DNA from: Papiliotrema nemorosa
Taxonomy: Eukaryota; Basidiomycota; Tremellomycetes; Tremellales; Rhynchogastremaceae
Assembly: GCA_032158125.1 (NCBI GenBank)
Contig: JASKOT010000009.1
Location: forward strand, 186,001-250,000
Direction: 5' to 3'
DNA: 64,000 nucleotides
Part shown: in pieces, positions 1-11,964 of the stretch
Layout of the letters: every line of letters starts with the position of its first letter
Numbering within the stretch: the stretch's first letter is position 1
The notes under the pieces: model-generated
What the model was told of the DNA's origin: nothing
The model's input: the letters and a program-made list of their open reading frames with translations, nothing else
Databases searched by the model: none
Translations under genes and position numbers: made by a program

Positions 1-267
1 GAAAGCCCCAAAAGCGGAGAGGATGAGCGTTTGGACCGGCAAGTCGACCACTGATCATCAGCTTCTCAACAATACGAGCTGACCTACCAAATTCATGACC
101 CAAAATCGAGTACGTTGGGTGAATGATGCCCTTTCCGTGGATATGAATCGTATCTGCGACCATGATGAGGCTTCTATGTCGTTGTTGAGGGCACAGAGAA
201 AGTCAACCCCCCCGGTTGGAAGGGGGAACGCGGTCCCTCCGGGCAATCGGCAACCTCCGCTTGGGCA

Positions 268-276
268 GTCACGTGA
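268..276. promoter_or_regulatory. E-box palindrome GTCACGTGA
   Basis: CACGTG core with extended GTCACGTGA context, about 200 bp upstream of the PARP/E2 start. The same core recurs at 63567-63576. CACGTG is the known target of bHLH factors such as Cbf1 or SREBP types; use here is inferred. Confidence 0.35.
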
Positions 277-334
277 TTTCACTCAGCAACACACGTCAAC
301 CACCTTCGTTCCCCTTCCCTCATCACCTCGTCCA

Positions 335-341
335 TATAAAA
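335..341 (+). promoter_or_regulatory. TATA-like box
   Basis: TATAAAA lies 135 bp upstream of the ATG at 476 and is followed by a pyrimidine-rich stretch. It could be the core promoter of the PARP/E2 gene. Confidence 0.3.
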
Positions 342-475
342 CACAAAGCCCCTTGTTTGATGCACCATCCCCACCTTCTTCTCTCTCCTCACTTTGATCT
401 TCTCGCTCCTAATGCGAGAGACACACTGACTGCCGCCCTCTTTCGTTCGGTCAAAAGTCAGGCACGGCATTCATC

Positions 476-3400
476 ATGCCGTCGAGGAAGAAGGCGCCCT
501 CTTCCTCGGGTACACCCAGGATCAAGCGGCTCAAAGCTTCTGCTGATGTCGCCTCGGGCACGAACGTCAACACAGACACCTCATCTCATAGTGAAGCTCC
601 TCCGCGAGTCGGGGGACGAGCCAGTGCAGGCCACATGCACGTCGAAGAAGTCATCGTGATTGACTCTTCCCCCTCAAGTTCCCCTGTACTGATTGCTATA
701 TCCCCTCCACCTACTCCTTCACCCATCGCCAAAGGGAACAGAGCATGGAAAATGGATTTTGAACAGTGCAAAGTTAAATGGGCAGCATTTGGCGAGATTG
801 AGGGTTATGCAGGGATGATGGGGACCATTCAAGGTGATACCTCTTCGTCAAAGTGGCTGATGATAGAGTACGGGGCGGGCGAAACGGATGATTCGACCAG
901 GTTCAAATTGGTCTACGAAGATATAGAGGGTCGAGGAGGTAATATAGCCCTTGACATTGTATACAATAGTAGGTGAAAGGGTGGTTCTTGCTGATCATCA
1001 GCATTGGACGAGTATCCAGAACAATACGATATCCTGGTCTATTCCGAAGGAAAGGTCAATAGACAAGCCGAAAAGACATTTAGTCGTTTCGCCAAAATCC
1101 ATCATCTCCCTCTACCTGCCCTATATTCCCGCATTCTGGCTTCACTACAAGGAGATGACGAGGCAAACGGAGGCAAGGGTGTTGTGGCCTCGCAAGAGGA
1201 AGACGAGGAGACTGAAGAGGAGCTTGACGAGGATGAGATGGACGATGCGGGAGGTGACATCACATTCAAAAACATCTCGATGGCTTCCTTTTCCCGAGAT
1301 TCAGACTGGTCGAGCTTGAGAGAGTGAGTGGCAGTCTGGTCGTTACTGACCAAAGGCATTTTGAACAGGCAAAGGCAATGGGATTCCGACCCGGTCTCAC
1401 CAAGCTCGACCTAGATCATGTGAGCTCTTGACGATAGGGAGCTGAGATCAGGTCTTGTCCTTCTCCATACCTCTGAAGAACCTTCCCATCGACCCCAACA
1501 TGCTTGCCATTTGGGACGACGGGCTGGTGGACGCGTGGAAAGACGATCAGCGTTTCACCATGCTTATCAAAATCGAGTCGTATCCTCCTCACCCAGATAA
1601 GATGGAGTTCTTTCTAGGTTTTCACAAGAACTGTGCGTATTTTTCAGGAGTAATCCTGACGGTAGACAAACCCTCTGCTACGGAAATAACCGAGACCTTG
1701 CGACGTATTGGCGGTCTTCGTCCATTCTACCTCTCCACCGCTTTGTTAGGGTTTCTCAAGGTCTTCGCTCGAGCATACAAAGTCCGGACCAGCTTTCCTG
1801 TCGACTGGGCAAAAGCCGACTCGATCGCTTTCGACGAAGAAAAGGCGAGTGCGGTCTTTCAGAATGGTGAAGTGCCTTTTGGGAATGGGTCTGTCGAGGA
1901 AGAAGGGGATCCGATATCCAAAGGTTTCGACTCGAATGTGCCATTGTGCGCCTTCTGGTGGACTATTAGGAGATTCATCGAGGCGAACAAGTACTGCTTG
2001 GTAAGTGGGACCCTGGCTAGACTGATGGAAGAATTGTGGGCTGGAGGCGTCTGTGCGTTCTTTGAGGCCATATGTCTGCGAAAAGGCTTTATGTCTGTAC
2101 GGTTTCATGAGCCTCGGGTGAGTAATTTCTCGTCGGGCGTTTCTTATAATAGGCTCGGACCGTCCATCGAGCATGTCATTATTCACCACCCAGCCGTGGT
2201 CGACCTCTTGTTGACCTTTGCGTACGACTCGGCAAAGACCTTGACACGGATGGAGCTACCTCTACAGCTGAGGTGAGCTTGTGTATTCGCATTCATAGCT
2301 GATCCCAGTATCGAGGTACCACCAGATTACGAACCGGTCGGCATGTCTTCCTCGACATTGTTAGACCAGATGGGACCTAGCGCTCAGCGTCTGGCTGTCG
2401 CCTGGCTCATTGAGAAGCTTCCAAAAGTATCAGAAATACGCACAGCTCTTATTGCTGGACAAAAGCTGTACCAATTAGGCGTTCCGCCAGGGTCCATTGG
2501 CGTCTTACGATGGGTGATAGGGTCTTGCCGGGCTTACCTGCGAGAAGCCAAGCCTGGCGAAGGGGTGATTGTCAATGGATATACCTCCGCCAACCCTTAC
2601 GGACACAGTGGTTCAATTCGCCAATTCACCTTTGTTGTCGGGTCGCCCGAACAGGAAGTCAATTTCAAGGAGGAGGTAGTCAAGGCTCAGAGTGAAAACG
2701 AACAGTGTCAGCAGTACCCCACCATGCTGGCTTTTCATGGTGGGCTGAAAGCGTATACCACGCTGACAGCAGGATCGGGAAAAGATCGATGGCATAACAT
2801 CCTTCGAACGGGCCTTGACTACTCTGAAACGGCCAATGGCAGAGTGGGTGACAGTCTTGTCAAGTCTGACCCCAGTCATACGGCCACGGAGTGTATTTTG
2901 CAAGCGAGTACACGACGTCTATGCAGTACACGCACAGTCGCATGATGAGCGCGAGCGGTCATACTGCTGGGCCAAGACCCAACGCTGATTTTACACTCAA
3001 CAGCGCGATCGCTCTGGTCGAGCTCGTCAATGTCCCCTCGACATTTGTGTCGAGTACGCCTTTCTACGTCGTAAACAATGTAAAGCAGATCAAGCCGTTC
3101 ATGTTGTTGGTCAGCGGGCCGTCCACTTCTCCGGCGACGACGACCGACACTGCTGGCGACGGCGAACTGTTCAAACATGATCCGACCTTGGAAAGACCGA
3201 CCACGTATCAGCTGGGTCGGCCTGTCGAGGTGGTAAGTGACATGCAGCCTATCGATCTAATTGGTAGAGGATGCCCAAGAGATTGGAGTCCACCGCCTTT
3301 GTAGACGAAGAGCCAGACGATGCGGACGATGACGAAATCTTGCATCCAAAGGGGCCAATTTTATTCGAGGCATCACCTCGAGAGCGATTTGCCAAGTTGC

Positions 3401-4076
3401 AAATGATGCCTCCGCCGAGCTCGACATCGACGCTTGCGAATAGGGCATTGGCGAAAGAGTGGAAAGAGCTATTGCAAGCGCAGGCAGAAGGTGGTTTGCC
3501 ATTCTACATCAATCCTGACAATGACTCGTGAGTACTAGTCCGGAGATTGCGCTCATGATAGGCTGTATTGCTGGATCTTCGAGCTCTTTGACTTTCCCGA
3601 TACCGCCCTGAAGAAAGATCTCGAGGCCAAGGAGATCCGATCAGTCATGTGAGTGACCACGCAACAGTATCAAGCTGACTCTAGTGCGGAGATGCGATTC
3701 CCAGCGAGCTACCCTCATTCTCCACCCTTCTTCCGAGTGCTTCATCCACGATTCCTCCCATTCTCTCAAGGAGGCGGAGGTAACATCACTGCCGGTGGCT
3801 CATTCTGCAACGAAGGTCTCACAGCGACCAAAGCGAATGCCGGTTGGAACCCCACATGTCGGATCGAAACGATAGTCAGGGACGTCATGGTCAACATGAC
3901 TGCAGCGACGCCACCTGCCAGGATAGACCCAAGATCCTGGGACATGGGCTACGGACTGGGTGAAGCGATCCAAGCGTACAAGCGAGTCGCAACGTTTCAC
4001 GTGGGTCGCAGATCATGGTGTCAGCTGACCATAGGGATGGGACGTTCCGGGCGACTTTAACAAGATCGCCGTGTGA
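476..4076 (+). CDS. PARP catalytic domain fused to a UBE2Q-like E2 (UBC) domain
   Basis: Multi-exon gene. The first intron is 939-1001; the last runs from the codon after TFH to about 4035, giving the ending GWDVPGDFNKIAV. The N-terminus is low-complexity with an acidic linker. A PARP-type ADP-ribosyltransferase fold lies at about 2720-3120: LAFHGG with the NAD-binding His, RWHNILRTGL, then GHGVYFASEY with the conserved Tyr, and a closing QIKPFMLLV strand. The position that carries the catalytic Glu in polymerising PARPs reads as a non-acidic residue (around TPFYVV), so mono-ADP-ribosylation or inactivity is more likely than chain synthesis. The C-terminus (3540-4076) is an E2 fold with FPASYPHSPPFFRV and ITAGGSFCNEGL, where Cys is the likely thioester residue. 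PARP-UBC fusions are a known fungal class. Start chosen at the first ATG after the TATA-like box. Confidence 0.85.
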
Positions 4077-6893
4077 TGATGCGTATGATTGGGATTATAG
4101 TTGTCAATGGGCAACGACGAGATGATGCCGACGAGCGAGACGCCATGATGAGCCTCCTGTATCGATGCTTTTGTGTAATTATAGCCGATGTCGGAAGAGT
4201 ACTTCGCATGCGCACATGGAAATCCTTCTCTCAGCACAAGCAGCACCCTGATCTGGTTTTAAACGTATAGACCCTTGCTCGTTACCGTTTGAGCCCTGGC
4301 AACAAACGGCATTCGACGACGTGATCCTCGCAGCGGCGAGGTCCGCCCACCCCTTAGAGTATCTATCTATCTATCAATCTCTGTCGAGCATTCTTCGCAG
4401 ACGATCGGTACTGCTCTGCTGGTGACTTCGACAGAGAGGGAGGCCATATAAGCAGCTCCGTCTACCGCTCAAACGACACACAGTCTCACATAACCTTGGA
4501 CCAAGTGTGTCTTTGGAAGCTAGGGACAGTTCTTTTCTGCAACGACCTCCGGCAACGAAGCGACTAGCTTTCAAACTATCACACCCGCCTTCCGGTGGAA
4601 CAAGGTCTGAAAGCTCGTACTAAGAGACGACGCTTCGTACGCGATAGCTATTGACCTATACCTGGACGTGATACTCGGAGTATCCGTTTTTGGTCTGCTC
4701 TGCGCGTTGATCTAATACTGCCTTTGTGTCCTCGAGCGACTATGGATCCGATTACAACGGTATCTATGGCGACGTGTCGAAGAATACCTGCGTCACAGCG
4801 AATGAGAAGGGTTTTCCAATCAGGGCATATGAAGCATGGCCTCGAAGCGCGACTATCCGGGAGCTAACGCGCTCCAGCTCAGGACGGCCGTCAGGAAAGC
4901 GAAACTTAGATGGATGCGCAAGTGTCGACGCTTGTCGAACAAACTGGCGTGGAATATATGTATTGGAAACACTGTTCCAAGCGTTCGTCGCTGGACAGAA
5001 GTCGGAAACGCCATTGAGCGAGTCGTCCGACTCGATCCTGTCGCTCCGGAAGGTATATATCTCAAACCCTTCGAGCCTTTCAAAGCAGCCTCCATGACGA
5101 ATATCGTCGCCCGAGCGGTGTTATACTATCACTAGCTCGTTCCCGCCGGACTTGCTCCCGTCCCCGTTCAGAAAATTCCCGACTGTTCATCTGCCGCAAG
5201 ATACTGTCCAACCCGTTCGCCTCGGCTTGCGGCACCTCGCACCTATCGGCTCGGATCTTCATCTAACAGACTTTTACAAACTTGTATAGATTGATAGATC
5301 TCAAAAGCCATTCTGATGTCCCATGTACGCATCGGCTGCCGTCAGCAGCCATGTCTCCTCGTCGTTTCGAGCATTTGTGGCATTTTCTGCAGGGATTTCC
5401 ATGGTCTGAGACTGCGATACGAGTCATGTATACGCCTTAGTCGCCTAGTAGATTGTGGAAAGGGAGTGCCTCAAGAGGAACCTCGCCACACCGAGCGCAC
5501 AGACGTTCTACTGTCCATACACAAACACATATGGATGCATGACTCAGATTGACCGGAGCGAGCCAATCTTCCGACCACTTGGGATATCCCTGCAGTTCCC
5601 GAGCAGTCTACTGCGCTGCTGTCGCTTGAATGCGTATGAAGCGAACCGAGACGGCTGTTGGGAAGGGTGAAGGTGAGGTTAGCGATGTATCAAGGGACGA
5701 CATCTCGGTTAGCAGGTCATTTGGTGAGCAGAATAGGTGCCACACCGGCGTTTTGCGGGTATTTGCAGCGGTGGTCGCCGCCAGACCTCCCTCGCCGCGA
5801 CGTACAAATTACTGCTCGCCGACAATTCTTTCTACTTATCGATCTTACTCTGCAGGTACGTTACTACCACCTTTTTTCAATCCCCCTGCTCGACTTACAC
5901 ACCTTTGCACCTCGTCCATGAACATCACTGACTCTTCTCAGGATTTCTGTATAGTAAATGTCTCGTTTTCGCTAGTCTACACTAGCCACATTTTCCACGT
6001 CGAGGTGATGATATAGTACCTTACACAACCCCGCTCTTTCACAGAGACTTTTCCTCCCTCTTTCTCTCGGGATCGAGGAGGATCGAAGAAGCTGGCGAAA
6101 GGACTGATCGATTCTGCGCAAGCGGGAAAGATTGGACTTTCGTGGGCGTGGGTGGGCTTTCTGATCGACGTTCAACCCTTCCCCGTTTTGAAAATTTTCA
6201 TCTTGTCCGATCCGACGGCGACCTTTTGTAGTTAGGTGAGCATGCATCCCAATTGTCCTACATCGTGTTCCCTCCTCAGTCCCTACACCACCGCTTGACG
6301 CTTCGGCGTCTCGCTTGCTTGATGACCAGAGTGCATTTGGCTTGACGGCTCGATCTCGTGTAATGCGGATCGTAGTTCTGATGCTGAAAAACCCACGCTA
6401 CCTTACTAATACCTTCTGATACCACCTATCTTCTCTCTCGTGTCCTTGATGTTGTAGAGATAGAGGCTGACGATTCCAGTGCTTGTTAGTTTGCCGTTGA
6501 TGCCTTCGTCGCGCCTGAAATTTTGCACCTCGACATGACATCCTGCGTTGCCCCAATGCATCTCGTTGTTGAAATCATATCTGCTGTACCTGTACTGCAC
6601 TCACGCAGCCAGCTTGAATCGGATTTTTGTGCAAATTTGCGCTGAGTTTGCGCATCGTATCCAGGCACTACCTCCCCTTCCCTCTGCCCCTTGAGAATTC
6701 GGACGATGATAACTTTCCGTTTGCATGCACTCACTCCTACGACCAACAAACTCACCTCGTGGCACGGGGCATCTCTCCGCGGCGTTTTGTCCAGCGCTCG
6801 ACGGACTGAGCTCTACCGCAAATTTGGGCTCTAGCCGATTGATCCCGCTAGCTACGACAAAAGGGAGCCGAAAGATAAAAGGTATGCAACCTC
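4077..6893. other. Gene-poor 2.8-kb stretch
   Basis: I see no convincing protein gene. ORFs are under 130 codons, mostly lack an ATG in good context, and resemble no family I know. There is a short TATC repeat near 4361-4376 and a TATA-like string near 4445. From about 5640 to 6250 the sequence is pyrimidine-rich with splice-like motifs, so a non-coding transcript is possible. I looked for U1, U2, U4, U5, U6, 5S and SRP core motifs and found none. Confidence 0.4.
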
Positions 6894-6974
6894 TGAATTC
6901 TGGCGGTCTCGAACCGCCGACCGCAGCCGAACATATAATGTTAAGACTGCGCTCTACCGCTGAGCTAAGAATCC
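6894..6974 (-). tRNA. tRNA-Val (AAC), 9-nt intron
   Basis: Folds as a full cloverleaf: 7-bp acceptor stem closed by G1-C72 with one G-U pair, D-arm GCTC/GAGC, anticodon stem CAGTC/GGCTG, and T-arm GGCGG/CCGCC with loop TTCGAGA. The anticodon loop is TTAACA, then a 9-nt intron, then C, so the anticodon is AAC. The intron TTATATGTT can pair with AACAT of the loop, forming the extended helix recognised by tRNA splicing endonuclease. A near-identical copy is at 21387-21467. Confidence 0.93.
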
Positions 6975-7778
6975 GATGCTACTGTTAATATTTGGCAGAA
7001 GGGTAATTGGAATATATATAAATTTACTAGCTGTCAGACCGATTTGCACTTCTTTCCCCCCTCTTCTCGTTATCACCCATGTTCTCCATTTGCCAACGGA
7101 TTTGCTGGACTCGTCTTTGACCTTAGCGGACTCTCCGAACTAAGTCACGACCCGATAGAGCCATAACTCGAGCTTGGCGGATATGCTTCTGAATCTGGTT
7201 TTGCGAATGCTGGTGGACTGTCGAGTTGCGAATTCACGCATGCACCCCTTGCCTCACTGCATCGGAGTTTGTGGTTTCACGGACATATGTTTGTACGTGA
7301 TGCAGTTAGGGATGTGAATCTGCACTGTCGATGGTCAGCTGCCTCTCGGCCTCCGGCATATCGTCGGGTCCCAGTTCAACTTTCCTCTTCATGAGCGAAC
7401 CTCTGTCGTTGAGTAATCTCATTCAAAAGGCTTACAGTCACTTACGGGACATTCATACATGATCTGTCTCCTACTCACAGGCACAGCATCTGAGCAGCTG
7501 GCAGAATACCCGCACGGACACCACACGAGTTTGGCAACAACACCTGTCTCCTGCTCCACTAGACTCCGCATCCTTTACAGCAGCCAGTCCCGCGGCCATT
7601 GGTCGATTGGTCGAGCTCCACCGTTGCGACCGCCACTAAGATTCCCTCGTATCCCTCTGCGCAGTGTTCTAAAGCTTCTTAGACTATATATACAAAAAAC
7701 GGCCGCAGAACATTGGGTGAAGGTTGCCGCCAACACGAATTATATACAACCAAAAATGGTCAAAAACATACTGAAATA
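6975..7778. other. Intergenic between two tRNA genes
   Basis: No gene supported. It holds AT-rich tracts next to the tRNA (around 7010-7030) and a short ORF at 7459-7779 that runs into the tRNA-Ile gene and shows no family resemblance. Confidence 0.4.
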
Positions 7779-7872
7779 GGTCCTATAGCTCAGTCGGTAG
7801 AGTATTGTACTAATATTTTCGACGAAAATTTAGTCTATGCAACGGTCTGCGGTTCGAGCCCGCATGGGACCA
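7779..7872 (+). tRNA. tRNA-Ile (AAT), 21-nt intron
   Basis: Acceptor GGTCCTA pairs with TGGGACC, D-stem is GCTC/GAGT, anticodon stem TTGTA/TGCAA, T-stem TGCGG/CCGCA with loop TTCGAGC. The anticodon loop reads CTAATA, then a 21-nt intron containing a TTTTCG-ACG-AAAA hairpin, then A. The anticodon AAT, with A34 edited to inosine, decodes isoleucine. An identical copy, intron included, is on the other strand at 41723-41816. Confidence 0.93.
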
Positions 7873-8397
7873 CTCGTTTTTGGACGTCGCACTGGCAGCC
7901 AGTCTCACCTTTCGCAACATCGCTTTTATCGGCTTCTTGGCATTCTGCTTGTCGATGAGGCGACCTGAGAGCAGCGAGCGAGATATATAGATTCTACTTT
8001 CACTTTGCCGGCGAGGATTCGCATCACCAGGAGGTGATCCGGTATTGACATCCCGGAGCGAGCAAAGTATCTCGTGCACCGAGTATGGACGATGAGGTTA
8101 CTATGCACATTGGCAATGTTCGACTGCCACCCACGCAAGCATTGCCAGGAGCCAGACGAATACATAATCTCACAGAAGGAGGGATTTGTGAGAGGTGCCA
8201 CCCCAGATGCGTTTCAGACTGGAATGAGAAACCGTTTCTGACGTCACGATTTCATTTCCGGGTTGAATACAAGACCACCTCATCTCGTGCAGACATCGAC
8301 CACACTCTTCACCCTCGCTCCAACCGTGTAGCATCGACAGATTCTCACCGTCACCCATCGCCAGCCTACACCCATAGCATCCCCATCTGGCCTGATA
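7873..8397. other. Upstream region of the DUF1769 gene, with CRE-like site
   Basis: No coding feature I can support. A perfect CRE-type octamer TGACGTCA lies at 8239-8246, 152 bp upstream of the next ATG. The overlapping 170-codon ORF at 8085-8597 runs out of frame into the DUF1769 coding region and is probably spurious. Confidence 0.4.
8239..8246. promoter_or_regulatory. CRE-like site TGACGTCA
   Basis: Perfect palindromic octamer of the type bound by CREB/ATF bZIP factors, 152 bp upstream of the DUF1769 start. The same octamer occurs at 52957-52964. Function is inferred. Confidence 0.35.
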
Positions 8398-9469
8398 ATG
8401 GGACCAGCATTACGCGTCCTCGTCTCTGGCAATACCGCCTACCCCCCTTCTCACCCGATAACCGTCAACTCGTCCTCCCCCACACCCATCTCCACGTCGA
8501 ACTTCAAAGGCGAGATATCAATCTACATCAAAGACTACACAAGCAAGTCGATCGAGGGAGAAGATGGAGATGGAGGAGATGGATCGGCGTACTTTAGCAA
8601 GAGGACCAATATGACCTATGGGATTGTCGTCCGTGGAACGTTCCTAGATGGGCCCACGGCAGACGAAGTGGTCTTTGGGAATGTGTTTGAACGACCAATC
8701 AGGGACTCTTTACCTTGGGGTACATCTGTTGCGGTCAAATTTATGCAGTGAGCCACCACCCCCTCTTCCTCCCATTCCACCATCTGGGCGCTGTATCGTA
8801 CATCGTACATACACAAAGAGTGAAAGCTAGGAAGTGTAGCTGATCGATTCAGCTGGGTAGATCCGACGTTGGATCTCGACATTTACGCCGATAAACCATG
8901 GGCTCTGTCTTCCGCCTTGGCTGGAATGTCCAACATCTCCCTCTCGAAACCGGACGATGCAAAGCACGACAAGAATGCCTGGGTAGACGAACGGTCGAAA
9001 GAATTTGTGGATACGGAATCTACAGATGAGAAGGGTGAGGTCGCAGCCAGGAGGAAGTATTTTGCAAATGAGCAACATCGCAAAGATCTCTCTCTGAAAG
9101 ATGTAGAAGTCGGGATGGAGTTTGCCAATGGGTTACTGGGTGAGTTTAGGGCTCTGATGGGTTTTGAGGCATACGCTCATGGTAGATTTCAACACCCTGT
9201 CTGCGACTTTACCTCAACCTTTCCATCTTTCCGTCCCACTGCTCAAATACTGGGATGGTCAACCTGTCCTTTACGTCTGTCGAAGACGCTCCAAATCCCC
9301 CGTCGAGGCTGAAGGGGTTTATTGGTCTGTCGGATTTGAGATTGTGGATGAGGATGCTATTGCGGATCTGGAAAAGAGGGGCGGGTCAGTGCACTCCCTT
9401 AACGTCGACAAGCAGGAGTCTGAAGGCGAGGCATCGAAGAAGGGAGATGTATCCGATGATATAGATTAG
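8398..9469 (+). CDS. DUF1769 family protein
   Basis: Three exons, 8398-8747, 8853-9139 and 9186-9469, joined by GT-AG introns of 105 and 46 nt. Across the first junction the protein reads FMHWVDPTLDLDIYADKPWALSS, which matches the hallmark of the fungal DUF1769 family; the second junction gives GLLDFNTLSATLP. The start is the first ATG before LRVLVSG, the usual family N-terminus. The tail is acidic. The family is of uncertain role; a fission yeast member has been described as a phosphoinositide-binding cortical protein, which I recall but cannot check. No signal peptide or membrane span is seen. Confidence 0.85.
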
Positions 9470-9650
9470 AAGGCTACATTGTAGATTTGTCATGGGGTTG
9501 TATAGAAACAGGCAAATGATTATCGACATGAACACTGTATCGGCTGACCACAACAAAGAGCAACTCGCTAGGCCCGGCCAAGACAACTTTGCATGAAGCC
9601 CGATACTATACAAGACCAACTCTAACCAATCTCTCTTTAACTATATAGCC

Positions 9651-11321
9651 CTAACCCTCCATGGCGACATTCTCCACGGCAGCAGTGACAATCTCGATAG
9701 CCTCTTGCATCTCCTCCTGGGTCACTACCAAAGCAGGGATGAACCTGATGGTATCGAAACAGGACGTGGTGAGGATGAGCAGTCCCCTCTCGAGACAGTA
9801 GTCTTGTACTCGCTTGCCAATGTTTTTCGGAATGGCGGTACCCGCGGAGACACCGTCCATGGTCAACGGATCGGAACCGTTTCGGAACTCGACGGCCAAC
9901 ATGAGCTACGCGTCAGCAGTCACCTTGACGCAGCGCATGAAAGTTGCCCGCTGCGCTTGCGTGTACTCACACCCTGACCTCGGACATCCGCAATGAGGTG
10001 TTTCGTCTTCTCACTCGTCGCCAAACCCTGAAGAGCCGAGAACAACTCTTGACTCCTCTTGGTCACGTTCCCAGCGATGTCCTCACTCGCAAAGACATCC
10101 TGGACTGCAATTCCCGCTGCACAAGCAATGGCATTTCCAGCGTACGTTCCGCCCAATGATCCAGGATCGAGCTTGGCTCCAATCTCCTTGGATGAGACGA
10201 TACCAGAAAGTGGGAAACCATTGGCGACTCCCTTGGCGAAAATCATGATATCGGGTCTTACGTCCCCTGCGTGCTCTATAGCAAAGTATGTCCCTGTTCG
10301 GAAGAAACCTGATTGAACCTCATCGATGATCAAGAGAATGTTGTGTTTGTCGCACACTGCTCGAAGGTGTTTGAGGAATGCAGGCGGGCAAGGGACGTAA
10401 CCGCTGACTGTCAGCGAGAAAGTCACCTGCAGGGGATTGATGAGACCTACCCCTCCCCTTGGACGGGCTCAATGATCATGGCTGCGATATCTTGCGGAGC
10501 GACTTGTTGTCGGAGCACCATGTCCAGTTGGTGCTCTGCCAATCGGACCAGCTCCTCTTCCGAGGTGGAAGAGTTGACTCCGAGTGAATGCCAGTATGGG
10601 TAGGCGGACACATACACCCCGGGCTACGATTAGATACTGCAATGTCGCCCAGAGAGATGACACACCATCAAAGGGCCTGTAGATTGGGTGTAGATGGGTT
10701 TAGACCTGGTCAACGCTCCCGAACCATACGTTCGACCATGATAAGCCCCCTGGAACGTGATAACGTTTTGTCTCCCCGTGGCCTTTCTCGCAACTTTGAC
10801 GGCCGCCTCGACGGCCTCGCTCCCCGAGTTCCAGAAGAAGAAGCTGTCGAGGGAAGGATGGGGCATGGCGGGGAGGAGACGTTCGATGAGTTGGAGGTAA
10901 GGTGCGTGAAAAGCGATAGAGCATTGAAGGTGGACAAGGTTGTGCACCTGAGATGCCGCTGCCGCACTGACAGCCGGGTGACAACTACCATCAGCGAGAA
11001 CAAGACTCAAGGTGGAGGTAAGACTCACTGTCCAAGGTTGGTGACTCCAATACCGGCTGTGAAATCCAAGAGACGTTTGCCTTCAGCAGTGATGAGCTCC
11101 AACCCTTGTCCCTTGACAATGACATGGTCTCTCAATCTACCCAGTCCATGGGACACATGAGAACGACCAAAATCGGCCCATTGAGCGGCGGTACGGACTG
11201 CCTCTGCGGATGCTTCCGGTTCAGGAGCTCGATGGGCGAATGCGGCTGCCGGAGGGGAAGGCCGAATGGACGTGGTCGAGAATGCTCGAGTGAGAAGGGA
11301 CGATCGCGCGAGTCTGTTCAT
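9651..11321 (-). CDS. 4-aminobutyrate aminotransferase (GABA transaminase), probably mitochondrial
   Basis: Class-III PLP-dependent aminotransferase converting GABA and 2-oxoglutarate to succinic semialdehyde and glutamate. The N-terminus MNRLARSSLLTRAFSTTSIR is Arg/Ser-rich without acidic residues, a likely mitochondrial presequence. In order: TAGIGVTNLGHCHPAV (restored across an intron at about 11024-10985), WNSGSEAVEAAVKVAR (cofactor phosphate region), TFQGAYHGRT, LLIIDEVQSGF (Asp contacting the PLP ring), IMIFAKGVANGFPLSG with the Schiff-base Lys, and GGTYAGN. Several short introns interrupt it. The substrate call rests on similarity to GabT-type enzymes; related omega-aminotransferases are possible. 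Confidence 0.85.
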
Positions 11322-11964
11322 CTCGGGCGGGTTTTATAAGTGTACGGTACAGGTAAAAGGGCGCAGAGTGTATCTTGCTCTCGTCAAGATGGTCGAATCG
11401 AGGGGGATCGTATGGATGCAAGAATAGCTGGAGGTAGGGATTCCCACTCGTCGGAGTCATCGCAGATGGCCGCCATCCTCGCTTAATCTTACACCCACCC
11501 GCCGGCTATACCTCAATCCTTGCGAGTCGGTCAGCAGTGCTCGCAGACTCGGGCACGTCGTTGCATTTCAACACGGTTATAACGAGAGACGAGAGAGACA
11601 GGTAGGGGAACGTGACCGGATACCAAAGGTAGAAGTGAAGAGAATGTATAGAATAAAGCAATACCCCTCATAGCTCCTTGGACCGAATCCCTCGGAAGAC
11701 GGACGGGAGGTGTGACAGAGGGTGTAAGAGTGCGCATTTTCGATGGCATGACCAAGCCTAGGTCGGGACGAGGTGAGAATAGTCGTGGAGGGTCGTAGTC
11801 AGAGATTGGATAGTAGGCGGAGAGTACTTGTCGAAGCATTTCGTGACAGTTGGGCGGGAGTGAGATTATGGTCGGGGGCGTATCCAAACATATGGGGTAT
11901 CGAGTTTGCTCCAAGTGATACATGATGTTGATAGGGCCGGTGGAAAGAGGTAGATGAATATCGA
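11322..11964. other. Intergenic: 3' flank of G-alpha gene, 5' flank of transaminase
   Basis: No coding feature supported. Both flanking genes are on the minus strand, so this holds the 3' UTR of the G-alpha gene and the promoter of the transaminase. The long minus-strand ORF crossing 11531-11964 is readthrough of the G-alpha frame past an intron. Confidence 0.45.

Larger units (their letters stand above)
1..475. other. Upstream region of the PARP/E2 gene
   Basis: No gene is supported here. The short ORFs on both strands lack splice or family support. The stretch carries an E-box at 268-276 and a TATA-like box at 335-341, and becomes pyrimidine-rich from about 370 to 410, as basidiomycete promoters and 5' UTRs often are. 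Confidence 0.5.

Noticed and set aside
4236..4300. Possible TPP riboswitch (CCCTGATCTGG)
   Set aside because: Lacks the paired CTGAGA and the second half of the conserved thiamine-binding core, and no thiamine gene is adjacent.
4726..5097. ORF opening MSSSDYGSDYNG
   Set aside because: Its first codon is GTG, composition after 40 codons is random-like, and no splice partner was found.
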